A stretch of 64,000 nt of DNA from Schoenoplectus triqueter (GCA_964058805.1 CAXKVV010000043.1:310001-374000); one strand, 5' to 3'. Counted from the first letter of the stretch, positions 23,478 to 35,247 are shown. The notes: a model not told the origin generated them from the letters alone. Made by a program: numbers and translations.

Positions 23478-23702
23478 ACTTCTCGAAATACTTTGCAATC
23501 ATCGAGACACTTAACTAGTTATGATCCAAGAGATAACCACAAAATAATTCGAACTTCTCGAGATGCCTTACAATCAGCGAGATTCTCAACTAGTTATGAT
23601 CAAAAAGATAATAACAAAATAACACAAACTTCTCGAGATGCCTTGCAATCAACAAGATTCTCAACTAGTCATGATCCAAGAGACAACAACAGAAGCACCG
23701 AA
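23478..23702 (+). repeat. Three 75-bp tandem repeats in the MULE transposase C-terminus
   Basis: Copies at 23478-23552, 23553-23627 and 23628-23702, each encoding about 25 residues of the kind TSRDALQSARFSTSYDQ. All three stay in frame with one another, so the repeats expanded while the frame was selected or very recently. Confidence 0.9.
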
Positions 23703-24024
23703 GGTCGTCAGAATCAAGAAAGACAAGTTGTCATTGCTTCAACTAGGGGTGCTGGAGGAAATAATTTTGGAGGCAGAATCTTAATTTTTTTCGCACGGAA
23801 GAAAAAAAATGATGTATGTTGTATTTAAACAGAAAATATATGAATTGATTTGCCATGATATAGAAACTCCATAGAAACTCCATAAAAAAATATAACAACA
23901 ATAAAAAAATAACATAGAAACTCCATAATAAAATAATACAATAATAAAAAAATAATGTTCATAATAAAATAATACATAAATAAAAAAAATAATATATAAA
24001 CTACTCCTGACGATGCCTAACATA

Positions 24025-26864
24025 TCAACGTGCTCTCGGACGTGTCTGCAAAAATAAAGACGGTATATCAGTGAGCTAATTTTATTTTTTTTAATAATTA
24101 ATATTGACTAAGTTGTAGAACAAACAACTAACCACGCTAGGTATATCAGTGAGCTAATTTTATTTTATTTTTTAATAATTAATATTGACTAAGTTGTAGA
24201 ACAAACAACTAACCACGCTAGGTGTATATCGAGGTGGTGGATGAACGTCACGCTGCTCCCGACCATGAGCAAGTGGAGTGAAATCTCTTGTCTGTGCAGG
24301 CTCTACAGCATCATCCTGAATATGCGATGACTCTCCAGGCCCGGAAGAAAAACCATACTGGGTCGGATCGTACTGCTGACCGTATTGCGGATCCCACTGC
24401 TGGCCATACTGCGGTACATGATCCATCGGTATTTGCTGGGTCTGTAAGAAATGCTGAGTCCTGAATGGATCTGAGAACAGTGTACCCGACGGATTGGGAA
24501 TATCAACAGACAACCTAGTAATAACTTTGTTCCAATTGTAGTTCTCTGACAGCTGTTAATACAGTTCAAATCATTAAAATTACGCTGTTAATATAGTTCA
24601 AATCATTAAATCAAGGTATACAGTACTTACGTTGTTGAGGATAGATGTGAAGTCAGCATTCTCATTGGGGAAATGTGGGGGATGAGGAGTGGATGGAGTC
24701 GGTGCAGTCTCATAATCACCCATCGAATCCGGAATAGCATCAATATCCGTGGGTAATCCCGCCGCAGTAAGAAGCTCGTCCATCTTATGAGACATGCCTG
24801 CATCCTCAAAATGTCCCTTGCAAACCGTCTTCATCCCCTGGTGACCGCCCATCGGACCGTCTTCAGTGCAGTCTTTGTAACTCTAGCGATCTATTATACA
24901 TTGATTATATATATATATATATATATTATTTATTACCGATTAGTGCATATAGATATATAAATTTTAAAAATTTTAATATACTGTGAGATGTCTGTGAGGT
25001 ACGTGAGGAATGTAGCCGATGTTAGGGATCTCCGCTGCCGATGGTATAGGAGGTACCAAATCACTCGACTCAAGTGGAGCGCTAGCGGCTCCATAGACTT
25101 CAAACCACCATCAATACCTCCTTCATCCGGGTCTCGTGGAGGCAGCTCATCCCATCTGTCCACATACGCCTGATTATGTTGTCTCCAGTTCATTTTTTTT
25201 TTCTTGAATCCAAGCGCAGATAATTTCTGATACTTCTCCACAAATGTCTGTAAAATTAGTTAGTATAAATGTGAAAATAGTTAGTATAAGAAATAATAAA
25301 TATAAAAATTATATATTTTTAGTATATATGGTAGAATATCTCGGGAAGCGGAGGCGGTACTGACTGAAGTAAGCTGAACTATCGCCTCACTCGATCCGGA
25401 TAGTACCACTCCACTACCGGAAAGTAAATAAGTGGAAGCCGACAAGTATACGAGTCCACACAGTTGTCTACTCATGTCGGCAATAAGTGACGAACCGACT
25501 CGTACGGCCTCCAATTAACATGCGTGTGCGGCAACATAATTAGGTGTTCCCTCACGTACTTCACACCGACGTATGACGGATTGAGATATATTTTCTTATC
25601 AAGCGTCAATTTCTTATTATCAGTTCAAATTAAGATTAGTGATTACACATATATATTCATCGATTGATTGATTTTATTTTATAATTAATTTTTTACCTGC
25701 CAAAAGGCGCACAGCTATCACGGTCCGGTGTACCCCAGTCACTGAAAATGAATGTCTCTGAGGTAGGTAATGGACGAGCGGGGGGCAAACGCGTCCAGCT
25801 CCACAACAATAATAAAAACCACGGACCACCAATACTTCTCGTCAATCCTTGGCATGCCACATCAAGACGCCGATATAAATAACCAAGTACCGCAGTGCCC
25901 CAATTTCTTTTTCTACTGAATTGTAAATCTTCCTGTAAATTAAATATTAGTACTAAAATTATATAATTATGAAAGATAAATTATTTTAAAATCCTTACCG
26001 TCAAAATCGGCAGAAGAAACGCCGGTACAGAGTCTCCACTGTTGTCGGGGAACATGATACACCCCGCCAACTCCAAAGCAAAATCGATCGCATATCGATC
26101 GCATATCGATCAAGACCCTGATGATCGTCTGCCTCTGGAGCGTGATCAAAGTGGGACCGTAACTCTCGAAAGGAAAGAGAACGTCTGCCAAATTTTATAT
26201 TTAGCTTAATCACAATTTGTGAACAAACAAAAAAACTGAAATTCATGTAGAGTTTAATCAATTACCTCTCATCCTTACAGAATGCTGATATATCATTCTG
26301 CCCAAATAACTGACAAATGTATGCCGAAAAATCTTCATCAGTATATCCAGTCACCGGCTCACCAATGGTGGATAAACCCCACAGACATGCGACGTCCTAA
26401 AAAAAATTGTATTATTATACCATCTTTTTAATATTGTAATTAAATTAATAATATTTTAGTAATTACCTCTAGAGTCACGGTAATCTCGCCAAAATTTAAG
26501 TGAAATGTGTGAGTTTCTGGCCTTCAAAACTCTATTAACGTGCTCAATAAACCCGTATCAATATTTAAGTTACAGGCCTCCGCTTCTTGCACATAAATCT
26601 CACGCAGCCTGGCGAGATGAAGAAATCTCATAACTCGCAACCTACTCTGAATGTGCGAGATGTATGGTATCGTCGGACGGTGAGTGCGCAAACGAATGAC
26701 ATTGTTATCTCTCTGTAATTTTCATTTCATAATTAGTTTCTCATATATATGTATTTTATTATTATTTTTAAAATATAATGTGCCTCTGCCTGACTATAAT
26801 GTGTCTGATATTTGTCTTCAGGGAGATAAATTATGACATTTTCATTTCGTTGCTTGCCTGCCAT
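24025..26864 (-). pseudogene. Plant mobile domain (PMD) gene carried by the MULE
   Basis: Read on the minus strand from ATG at 26864: an opening exon, then exons near 26473-26710, 26275-26395, 25990-26195, 25695-25935, 25280-25615, 24985-25250, 24640-24880, 24215-24555 and a last short exon ending at 24025. The protein resembles the PMD family (annotated elsewhere as PP7 long form or MAIN-like), with a RPETHTFHL stretch, DVACLWGL, GEPVTGYTDEDF, then GPWFLLLLWSWTRLPPARP and SDWGTPDRDSC. The C-terminal part is Gln/Tyr/Pro-rich. PMD genes are known in MULE and Gypsy elements and in domesticated MAIL/MAIN genes. A TGA at 26524-26526 stands where Trp is expected before RPETH, and an 11-bp tandem duplication at 26090-26111 shifts the frame, so this copy is dead. 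Exon ends are approximate. Confidence 0.85.
24061..24223. repeat. 82-bp tandem duplication in the PMD gene's last intron
   Basis: TATATCAGTGAGCTAATTTT through AACCACGCTAGG occurs twice in direct succession with only a few differences in a T-rich tract. It duplicates the acceptor side and part of the last coding region, giving two possible splice boundaries. Confidence 0.85.
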
Positions 26865-26879
26865 TATCTAGTACAAAAA

Positions 26880-27600
26880 TCATTTCATAATTAATTTATA
26901 ATTATTTTATAATTAATTTATAATTATTTTCTAAATATTTTATAATTATTTCATATTTAATTTAAAACTAATTTATAGTTAATTTATACTTCATTTTTAA
27001 TCTATCTATTCTATAATTAAATAATAAATAAATTCTATAATTAAAAACTAATCTACAATTAAAAGTCTAATTAAATATATATTATTCTATAATTAAATAT
27101 ATATTATTCTATAATTAAATATATATTGTTCTATAATTATCCTATAATTAAAATCTAATTAAAAACTTTTATTCTACAATTAAAGCCTAATTAAATATTT
27201 ATTATTCTACAATTAAATCAATAATTAATCTACAATTAAATAATAAATTAATTAATTCTACACAAATAATTAATAAATAATCTAAAATTATAATTACACA
27301 ATTCTACAATTCTACAATTTAATCTATAATTAAATACTTTTATAATTAAATAGACAATTAAATCTACAATTAATGGATAATTAAATCTATAATTAAATAA
27401 TTTCACATTTAAACCTACAATTAATCTTCAATTAAATTATAATTAATAAATTTTACAATTAAATCTTTAATTAAACTACAACTAAATTATATTTAAATAA
27501 TTATAATTTAATCTACACAATTATTTTTTTAATTAATATATAATTTATATTTCAATGCTAATTATTTAGATAAATAAAATTTACATTTAATTACAATATC
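26880..27600. repeat. AT-rich AATTAAAT-type satellite zone inside the MULE
   Basis: Over 700 bp built from irregular repeats of TAATTAAAT, CTATAATTAAAT and CTACAATTAAAT. There is no coding potential. It lies between the PMD promoter side and the pyrimidine tract near the right terminus. Confidence 0.75.
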
Positions 27601-27846
27601 CAATAATATACCGCACTCGTACGTTTCTTTTTTCTCCTCTTCTCGTCATCTCTCTTCTCTTCCTCTCTCTTCCTCTCTCTTCAAATCTCTCTCTTCCTCT
27701 TTCTCTCTCTTTTTTTCCACACTCTTCTCTTTCTTTTCTTTTTCTTTCTCTTTTTTCCCTTTCTTGCGCATTCTTTTTCTTTCTCTTTTTTCCCTTTCTT
27801 CCACAATGCGCAGATGTATTTACGCGTTTGGTATATATAAGAGGCA

Positions 27847-27898
27847 AACGCGCCACTGTCAGTGGCGCGTTTGAAACGTGCTATTGACAGTGACGCGT
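27847..27898. repeat. Right subterminal palindromes of the MULE
   Basis: CGCGCCACTGTCAGTGGCGC at 27848-27868 is a full palindrome. A second, worn copy (CGTGCTATTGACAGTGACGC) follows at 27877-27897. They mirror the three copies at the left end. Confidence 0.85.
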
Positions 27899-28142
27899 TT
27901 CTATTCGTATATTTCAAATGTTACCATTATCACTCTTATTTTTAATAATATTAATTTAATAATAATTATTATTATTAAAAACTGCAAATTAAGTAGTCCC
28001 AATTTTAGGTTTTAATTGGACGGGCTGCCAATGCATCAGCAAAGCACGGGGATTTAAATATTTTTTTCTTTTCATATTTCTGGTCAAGAAAATCAACTAA
28101 AAAAAGTCAAATTAAGAAAAGATGATCTAACCACCACTAAAC

Positions 28143-29859
28143 CTACACCTTAACCTCCCGACCAAAAACCCAACTGAAAGGGACGGTGTTCGGACCGTCT
28201 GAAGCTCCGCTCTTTCGGGCCCTGTCTTCAAACTTCTCTTGCATCCTTCTCATCCTCTCAGGAAGCCCACAGACGAAATCCCGGGCCTGCCTCCCCTCGC
28301 TACTTAGCCCGTCTTGCAAGTACTCCAACCTCCATCTCTTCACCAAATGCTCCACAATATCTGCGTAGTCTTTCACTGTGTATACACCAAGCCGTTGCGC
28401 CACCAATGAGTAATGCTCAAATAGCTTTGGGTTCCTTCCATCCTATTATCCAAATAAACAATAATTATTATTAAGTGATAGTGTTGTTTTCAGTTATATC
28501 TTAATTAAGTGATATTTGATTTCATATAAATTTCTTAAAAATCTGTTGGTACCTGCATGAGATGTGCAGGCATGGTGATCTTCTTACGCATCATGTCAGC
28601 AATGGCAATCATGGCAGTGTTGGTATCAAGGTACAACAGTTGTTCTATAATAGCTTGGTAGGCACGCTCATGCCGTTTCTCATCTGCAGCAATTGTACCG
28701 CAAACACGGGCAAGAATTAGATCACCAGCTTCAACTGCCATCCTGGCAGTGTTGCCATGAGAAACTGCAGTAGCGCGCTCCTGGAATGATGTGTAAACAA
28801 AACCCAGATATGGGTTGTTCTCAGTACCAGGATCCTGGTTAAGAAAATGAAAATGCATCATTAATAACAACAAATGAAATTATTGTTTAAACTTCCAAAT
28901 ACATGAACTCGAGAATTAAGAACAACATAGTACTATTAATTAATGAGGTACATACCATTCCAGATCCAATAAGGTACTGCACAGTCTTTTCTACCATCCG
29001 CATGTCTACCCGACCTGACAAGTATAGGTACTTGCCAAGCAAGTCTCCGTGCCGGTTTTCTTCAGCAGTCCATGTCCTGGTCCACATGGCCCATGGGCTT
29101 GAACTGGCCCCGGTCTCATCCCTGACCCCGTCAAGTGTGTTGATCATGGTTTGATATGTGGGCAATGCTTCCTCAGTTATCATGTCCCCCACAAGCACCA
29201 CAAAGTACTCATCTGGCAATTCATCTGTCCTTTCCCGCAATGCTCGCACCTACAAATTAATTGCATTACCATACCATAAGAATTGAGATCACATAATACC
29301 TTCCCCAAAAATAATCAATAAAATTATTCCTTCAAAAAAAAATCAATAAAATTAAAGAAATCTATAATTACAACCAGGAATTCCTCTGCATTGGTGTAAG
29401 CCTGCATGAACGGCCTGGTAAAAATTCAAACCACCAGGACAGCTTATAATTGAAAAATTAAAATTCATCAAATCAAGCTGTCAAGACTCAACACAACATA
29501 CATTGCATAGATATTTAATGCTCATTACGCTTTAAGATATATTGAACTGCATTTCCACTTTAGACATGATACATTACCTCCTCCTGGAATTCATCAGTGG
29601 GTTTGCTTGAATCAGGCAGGAAATCAGTCGGTTGCCAGCAATCCTCAACCGGCTTCAAAAGAGGCAGCAGCGAATCCTGAGCCCATCCCTCCAGTGATTT
29701 GAACACCTCTGCCTTCTCTGGCGGAAGCGAATGCATCACACTGCGGCGAAGTGGTGGCGCCGTGAGCACTGCTGCCACACGGCATTGTCTCTTCTGTGGA
29801 GCCATCCTGACCGCAGGGTTCGCCACATGGCGGCTGATGAAGGTGTTGCAAGCTTGCAT
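28143..29859 (-). CDS. Stearoyl-ACP 9-desaturase, plastid, 4 exons
   Basis: Soluble stromal di-iron enzyme that introduces the first double bond into stearoyl-ACP (oleate synthesis), using ferredoxin and O2. Exons in gene order: 29859-29578, 29249-28956, 28834-28553, 28442-28143, all phase 0, giving 385 aa (family about 390-400). The ATG at 29859 begins a Ser/Thr/Arg/Ala-rich, acid-poor leader typical of a chloroplast transit peptide, ending before about residue 45. Both iron-binding motifs are present: EENRHG (157-162) and DEKRHE (243-248). [42 protein letters not shown] and the C-terminal [12 protein letters not shown] are as expected. TTG codons upstream of the ATG are in frame but are not needed as starts. 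The gene lies head-on to the MULE end, 149 bp from its TSD. The N-terminal region differs from the main FAB2-type form, so it may be a minor isoform. Confidence 0.96.
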
Positions 29860-29939
29860 TGCTGGTGAAACACTTGAACTGTTATTCAAGTTGACAATGG
29901 ACCCTCAAACGGAGACTTGCATTACATATCGGTATATTG

Positions 29940-29947
29940 TATTTATA
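29940..29947 (-). promoter_or_regulatory. Putative TATA box of the desaturase gene
   Basis: TATAAATA on the minus strand, 81 bp upstream of the start codon. It would place transcription start about 50 nt before the ATG. A second TATATAAT-like word lies near 30470-30480. Inferred from motif and spacing. Confidence 0.45.
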
Positions 29948-31457
29948 ATAAAATTGTATGAAAATAGAAATGCCCTTGTTTATTGGCAAAGTTAAAGGGA
30001 GGATCTGAATGGTTTCCGGAAGATGGGGGGTTTTGGGTAGGGGCGAAATAGTAATTTGAGACATGCAGCGCGGCAAGAAAAGTGCCCCTTTGTAAAACGC
30101 TGGGTGCTGTGGTTTGGATTTCTGTGGGCGGAGTTTATTGTTTGTATGCAGCCAAGTGGAAGCAGTTGGCAGTTGGCACCAACTTTTCTTTTGTTTCGAG
30201 ATTAAGTTGGTACCAAGTTTAGAAATTAGAAAGGGAAAGAAAATGTAAAAGAGAGAGATGAAAGACCTCAATCAGACAAAAACTAATGGAGATAAAAACT
30301 GATAATTAAGTAAAGTAGAAAAATGTAAATGAGGGGTGGATATATAAAAAACAATCACCTCACCTGGGGTTGGGGGTCTGGGAGCGGAGAGGGATGGATG
30401 GACAAGGGAATTAACACTTCCACAAAAGAACAGAGTGCGAGTCAGATTGTCGCAGGTCGCTATATAATATAATATGAGAGAGAGACAGAGAGAGACAGAG
30501 AGAGACCTGGCCTGAGCGCCCACAAATACTAAAATGGAATTTCAAAACCACCCACAGAATCACCAAATTCAAACCAAACCGCCTTTGCAAACCACTGCAC
30601 CCACTGGTTAAAACCACAGAAACATACATCAAAATATCCGGCCCATTTCTGCTTCTCAGCTCAGGCACCCCAAAAACAAAATATGGGCCGGATCCTAAGT
30701 GTTGTTTGGTTGTATTTAATATTTAAAGGTTCTTTCTTTAGTTCATCAATTACAATTTGGGCTTCCATATATAATTTGCTCCGAAACTTGGCAATTTTGA
30801 TTTGCAAGTTAAAATCAAATTAACCTAACGTCAAGAAAACAAAAAAAAAAAACTGATCCCGATCATCCATGTATCTGTCTTAGTATTTATGTATTCCCCC
30901 ATTCCAATTTGTTTCATCCTTTTCATTCCCAAGATAAAACACAATATGAAGTATGAATTGTTGCGCTTCTCTCTTCGAACTGATACAATATTACAATGTA
31001 AAGACCTCAATATGCATTTCTCTTCGCGTAATTCAGAGGCAACTCCTAACATTGTGCAGTGTAAAAATGCATGACAGGATTCAGCACTATAACATTCCAC
31101 AATCACAGAATATGGTGTTATGATATAATTTTCTACCTGAAACATAGAGAATAGGAAAAATGAAACTGAGCAAAATAACTTGAAGCAACAAATGTTAATG
31201 ATTCAATCAGAAAAATAATAAACAAAGAGAAAATAATGTATATATTGATTAGCACAGAACTACCCCTAGTACTCATTCTACCATTCCATTACATAAAGCT
31301 GCTAAAAGGAAAAACAGAAGGTAGAAGGGAGGTTCCAGATGTAACAAGAACCATGAAAGATACAGATAATGGTACATCTCTTACAAAGCATGAACTCTAC
31401 CAAATTATAGATCAGCTAAAAATCCAACAAAACTTATCTCACAAGAAGATAAAATGC
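29948..31457. other. Intergenic: desaturase promoter side and MTP1 3' side
   Basis: Contains a GA/CA microsatellite (GAGAGAGAGACAGAGAGAG, about 30475-30507), AT-rich sequence and the presumed 3' UTR of MTP1 up to 31457. The short frames here (up to 129 codons) have no domain, and their composition follows the noncoding sequence. No transposon ends recognised. Confidence 0.45.
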
Positions 31458-32597
31458 CTACTGTCTCTCTATTTGAATCGTGACATGGCTGATATTGAAC
31501 TCCCGTTTAATGTAGCCAATCACCTTATCAAGCACCACATCTTGATTTGCATCCTTAGTAACTGTAACATGACATGCAAGCAACACTTTACCTACTGTAA
31601 TTGCCCATATATGCAACTCGTGCACAGCAACTACACCTTCCAATTTGCATAACCCCTCTTCAAGCTTGGTCGCATCTATCTCTCTTGGGGTGTTTTCCAT
31701 TAACACCTCCAAAATATCCCTTAGCATCTTGATTGTGGTGATTAGCACAATTATTGAGAAAATCAGCGTGCAAACAAGGTCGATAATTTTCCACTTGGGC
31801 TTGTACCAAATGATAGCCCCGCCTACCATGACACCCACGCTTTGTATTGAATCCCCTAGCACATGCAAATAGGCGCTGTGCACATTTATATCCCTCTTCT
31901 TTTTCTCTCTTGTCTTTTTCAGCAATGGCTTGTTCACATCCTTCTGTGAATGGTTATGACCATGATGATGGCTGTGAACCTCATGGTCATGTTCATCCAG
32001 ACTCTCATGGTCATTGTCATGCTTGTGACCATGATCATGGCCGTGACTATAGCTGTGTCCATGATCATGACCTAATAAAAATGCCATGATAATATTGACA
32101 ATTAAACCAAAAGCAGAAACAGCAAACATGAGCATACCTTTAACCTCTCCACTTTCATAAAGAAACCTTTTCACCGCCTTGTAAATTAAAATACCAGTTA
32201 AAAGCCATATGATCTGGATAGAAACCAATGCACCAAGAATTTCTATCCTGAAAAAACCATAGGACTGGCGCGGGGTGGCCTCCCAGCCAGAGGCCCAGAG
32301 AGAGAACAAGGAGATAGCGAAGGCAGCCACATCAGTCAATAAGTGGGCAGCATCTGTCAGAATAGCCAGACTGTTGGCCTGTATTCCACCAACCACCTCA
32401 ACAGCCATAAAGAGTATGCATAGGATTATTGCCAGTGCTAGTTTTCTCATAGAGGTGTCTCTCTCCGGAGCAGCCAAGGTGGAATTAGAGAGGTCGCATG
32501 TCGCGCCGGCACATATTTTGGTGTTTTCAGGCATGTTGGAATTTTCTGCAACAGTGATGTCTATGGTATGAGATTGCTGGGACTTCTGTCCTTCCAT
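31458..32597 (-). CDS. MTP1: Vacuolar zinc transporter, cation diffusion facilitator (MTP1 type)
   Basis: Single-exon CDS of 379 aa that moves Zn2+ into the vacuole in exchange for protons, giving zinc storage and tolerance. The ATG at 32597 (MEGQK) is chosen; the two codons before it are TTG and CTG. Six membrane segments fit about residues 52-70, 76-101, 118-140, 153-176, 246-264 and 272-291. Zinc-site motifs are intact: TDAAHLLTD (81-89) in segment 2 and HVLGDS (245-250) in segment 5. Between segments 4 and 5 is the long His-rich cytosolic loop (about 177-216) that marks plant MTP1/MTP3. The N-terminal Cys pair (ICAGATC, residues 28-34) is present. The C-terminal domain ends HVTIQIERQ, matching MTP1 closely. 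Intronless structure is normal for this group. The His loop is shorter than in Arabidopsis MTP1. Confidence 0.96.
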   Translation of the reverse strand: MEGQKSQQSHTIDITVAENSNMPENTKICAGATCDLSNSTLAAPERDTSMRKLALAIILCILFMAVEVVGGIQANSLAILTDAAHLLTDVAAFAISLFSLWASGWEATPRQSYGFFRIEILGALVSIQIIWLLTGILIYKAVKRFLYESGEVKGMLMFAVSAFGLIVNIIMAFLLGHDHGHSYSHGHDHGHKHDNDHESLDEHDHEVHSHHHGHNHSQKDVNKPLLKKTREKKKRDINVHSAYLHVLGDSIQSVGVMVGGAIIWYKPKWKIIDLVCTLIFSIIVLITTIKMLRDILEVLMENTPREIDATKLEEGLCKLEGVVAVHELHIWAITVGKVLLACHVTVTKDANQDVVLDKVIGYIKREFNISHVTIQIERQ

Positions 32598-33511
32598 CAG
32601 CAAAGATCACTGAAATAAGTGAACATTTGCAAGCATATAAACTTCACTTTGGTTTTGATCAGAGCAGAGCATTAATTAAGGAAGCCAGCGTGAGAGCCTG
32701 AAATTTGCCTTTAAATGTCAATGAAATTCAGAAAATTAAAAGGCGTATGGCCTGAGACATCCAAGAAATGTCGAAAATTGAGATATTGCAGGAGAGAAAT
32801 AATTGTGCTTGGCGGGGCTTCCTTTTGACGGACTGAATTGGGGCAAAATTAGGAGACCAAAGGGGAACTCTAGATAATGATGAAAGCGAAGTTGTATGAA
32901 GCAAATCAGACAAAACCAGGTGAAATTTGAAAGTACCTATGGCTATGGCTACGTATGATCGGGAATCCAGGATATACAAATACAATCCAGAGGCACCGCG
33001 ATTTGAGATCAAGCCATTATTATTATTATTATTATCTTTAAAATAGTGGGAAATTTATATATTTATATTTTATCCTTAAACCTGAATAGAATAAGTAATT
33101 TGAATTTGAGGAAAGAAAATAGCAAATACTTAAACGGCTGCGCTCCGAGTCTGACAGGGACGTGCTTATTAAAATTTGCACATAGTGTTCGTTTGGAATT
33201 TAAGAAATAGTTTCCAAAGGTGATACTTTTGGAAAAGGATACAATAGTTTTATTTTGAAATAATTATATTTTTAACTATTTAGAAGAACGAAAATCATTT
33301 GATAGTAAAATAGTTAAAATATAAATAATTATGATACTAACAATGATGATGATAATATTAATAGTAGTAATAATAATAAAATAATCATAATCATAATATA
33401 ATAATATAGTACAATATAATCAAATAATAATAAAATAATCATAATAATAAATAATAATAATAATAATCATAGTCATAGTCATAATTATTGGGAGTAGTAA
33501 ACTTCAAGTTC
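32598..33511. other. Upstream region of MTP1
   Basis: The MTP1 5' side (32598-33010) is of mixed composition. 33013-33036 is an ATT microsatellite. 33320-33480 is dense in ATA/ATAATC repeats. A GTTCGTTTGGAATTTAAG word near 33188 looks like the end of a hAT-type element, but no partner end was found. Confidence 0.4.
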
Positions 33512-34012
33512 TGATCCTGAAAGACCAAGAGCTCGGGACCCGACCACCTCGAGAAACCCTATGACGAGCCCGAAGAAGCAACGACACCAAGGACGAGCAA
33601 ATGCCAAAGGCAAAGCTCGAGATGAATCAGATTCTCATAACTCGAGAACATCAGGGAGCTCGAGATGAAGCTCTTGCCTCGATGATGAACATGACACTTT
33701 TGACATCTGCCGTATGTATCAGAGACAACTGATGGAAACAGTAGTGTAATTGATAGAAGTGTGGCTAGATAATTAATGTCACTGTGTAGCTATGATAACT
33801 AGGATTAGATTGATTGTATATGTTTACAGGTGTATTAATGGCATCGAGCACTATAAATAGAGTAGTAGTGTAGTGTAGAAATAAGAGAGAAAAGAAAGAG
33901 AAAATGATTTGTAAACACAGTTGAGTTATAAAGAAAATTGCTTTCAGAACACTCTCTCCTTCTTTTAGATCCAGTAACTTATTTTATTCTCATTTTAATT
34001 TAGTTCATCGCA
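33512..34012 (+). mobile_element. Possible solo LTR or TRIM, low confidence
   Basis: The segment TGATCC...CGCA has the base composition and order of a plant LTR: a GC-rich first part with CTCGAG/GAGCTCG words, then a TATAAATA at 33852-33859, then AAAGAGAAAATG and a T-rich tail. Flanking 5-mers AGTTC and TGTTC match at four positions. No primer-binding site or gag sequence can be assigned, so the borders are tentative. Confidence 0.35.
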
Positions 34013-34281
34013 TGTTCTTGAGCTGTAGTGAAATCAGAGGTGACAATGTTATTCAGAAAAAGATATCAACGAAATTAAGGAGATTGTTATAAATTATATT
34101 GCATCTCATCTTTTATTTCAGAACTTCTATTGGTATTTATAAATATTTTATAATATATGTTTTTAATTACTATTTATTATTAACTATTTTGTTATTATTC
34201 GTTATGTGTAAATATTTTATTATTGATGTGTTATTGTTGTTATTGATTGCAAATATATATTGGGCTAGCAAAATGATTGAC

Positions 34282-34786
34282 CACTGAAAATAATCTGAAT
34301 GTCAAAAAAATATATTTAGAGCTGAATTTATCTTAAAATTGCTTCTAGAGAAAATGAATTAAAACAAAACTGGTTCTAGAATTTAAAGAGAATTGAGTTT
34401 AAAGCCGATTTTTTTTTAAAAAAAAAGGTTCTAATTAATTTAGAACTGATTTTTTTAAAAAAGAGGTTTTAATTGGACAATTTATTAGAGCCATTTTTTT
34501 TTTTTGAAAAAAGAGGGTCTAAGTTAGAGCTGATTTTTTAGAAAAAAGAGTTTCTAAAGCTTTAATCTTTAGAGCCGGTTGTTTCTAATAACCGACTCTA
34601 ATTAAATGAATTCTTTTAGGACCGGTCATTGGCAAATAACCGACTCTAAAGGTTGAAACTAACATATATTTTTAGCGTCGGTTTCTATAAATTTTAGCAC
34701 ATCATAGATTTAGAATCGGTTATATAATTAGTACTAAATTTTTTATATAACCGATTCAAAAAGGACTTTTTTTTTTTCTGATAATG
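34282..34786. mobile_element. CACTA-like non-autonomous element
   Basis: It begins CACTGAAAATAATCTGA and ends TTTTTTTTCTGATAATG, so the ends resemble the CACTA-type CACTA-n-CAGAAAA termini with substitutions. The interior has repeated subterminal words AGAGCTGATTTTTT, TAACCGACTCTAA and AGAGCCGGTT in both orientations, a usual feature of CACTA (En/Spm) derivatives. No 3-bp TSD could be confirmed and there is no gene inside. Confidence 0.45.
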
Positions 34787-35247
34787 AGTCAAATATGGGT
34801 CACATTTCTGTTTACCTTCCATTTTTATTTATAAGCTGGCATGCTGTTGCTCCAAGTGTTTTACAAGTCTGGGACTTTTGCACGACGTTTCCTTGTTGGT
34901 TAATTGCCACCTTTGGGATGCATTTCATACCTGGATTGAGGAGCAAGAGCATTTCATTGAAGAACGATGTCTGGGTGGCCCAACCACATGGTATGTATAG
35001 GTTGTTATGGCTTGTCAAACCTCAAGTGCTTATTTATGTTTGCTTCATGTTTGAAGCATATGGGCTTTTATACCTCTTCCCCACATGATGCTAAAACGGG
35101 CCAGAATTAATGCTTGAATGGCCCAAACTTTGACCCGATCCGACCCGGAATGGAACTTATCCTCCACCATCTCATTCTTCCCTCTGACTCTCTCCTCCTC
35201 CTCTTCTCTTCTCGAGGAAGCACTGCCCAGAACACAAGCACACAGCC

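Larger units (their letters stand above)
20712..23828 (+). pseudogene. MULE transposase, multiply disrupted
   Basis: The frame opens at ATG 20712 and meets a TAA at 20799-20801, then continues in the same frame through an Asn/Gln/Tyr repeat into an acidic region ending at 21539. The order after that is MuDR-type N-terminal region (about 21430-21870), DDE catalytic part with the first Asp in TIDVGF (22044) and the second in ISDHHRG (22233), an HRYCMQHAAENL stretch near 22310, and a SWIM zinc finger (CTCDCQ ... PCSH, about 23037-23093). A TAG at 22182-22184 interrupts the catalytic region. Frame changes occur near 21540, 21870, 22450 and 23070; some may be introns. The C-terminal part holds three 75-bp repeats. 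It cannot make a full transposase as it stands. Confidence 0.88.
20456..27993. mobile_element. 7.52-kb Mutator-like element (MULE) with PMD gene
   Basis: The element is 20465-27984. Its first and last 53 bp are perfect inverted repeats (CAGTTTTTAATAATAATAAT... and complement), with looser similarity to about 90 bp. The flanking 9-mers are identical, CAAATTAAG (20456-20464 and 27985-27993), typical of Mutator insertion. Inside are subterminal CACTG-n-CAGTG palindromes at both ends, a broken MULE transposase gene on +, and a broken plant-mobile-domain gene on -, which converge near 23.8-24.0 kb. A 0.7-kb AT-rich zone and a pyrimidine tract (27630-27790) lie before the right end. Intact ends with dead genes suggest the copy moved using a transposase from elsewhere. 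Confidence 0.95.

Noticed and set aside
24172..24513. Gln/Tyr/Pro-rich frame considered as a separate gene
   Set aside because: It is the penultimate C-terminal exon of the PMD gene, continuous by splicing with the upstream exons.
29860..29889. Upstream extension of the desaturase start to a TTG codon at 29889
   Set aside because: TTG is not a usual plant start, and the ATG at 29859 begins a normal transit peptide 81 bp after a TATA box.
29882..30271. 129-codon minus-strand frame upstream of the desaturase
   Set aside because: No domain. It covers the putative TATA box and leader of the desaturase gene and ends just before its start codon.
31236..31652. 138-codon plus-strand frame
   Set aside because: Antisense shadow of the MTP1 C-terminus and its 3' flank.
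34795..35088. 97-codon plus-strand frame upstream of GRXS16
   Set aside because: Hydrophobic reading without a known domain. It lies in the promoter of a gene on the same strand and next to a CACTA-like element end.
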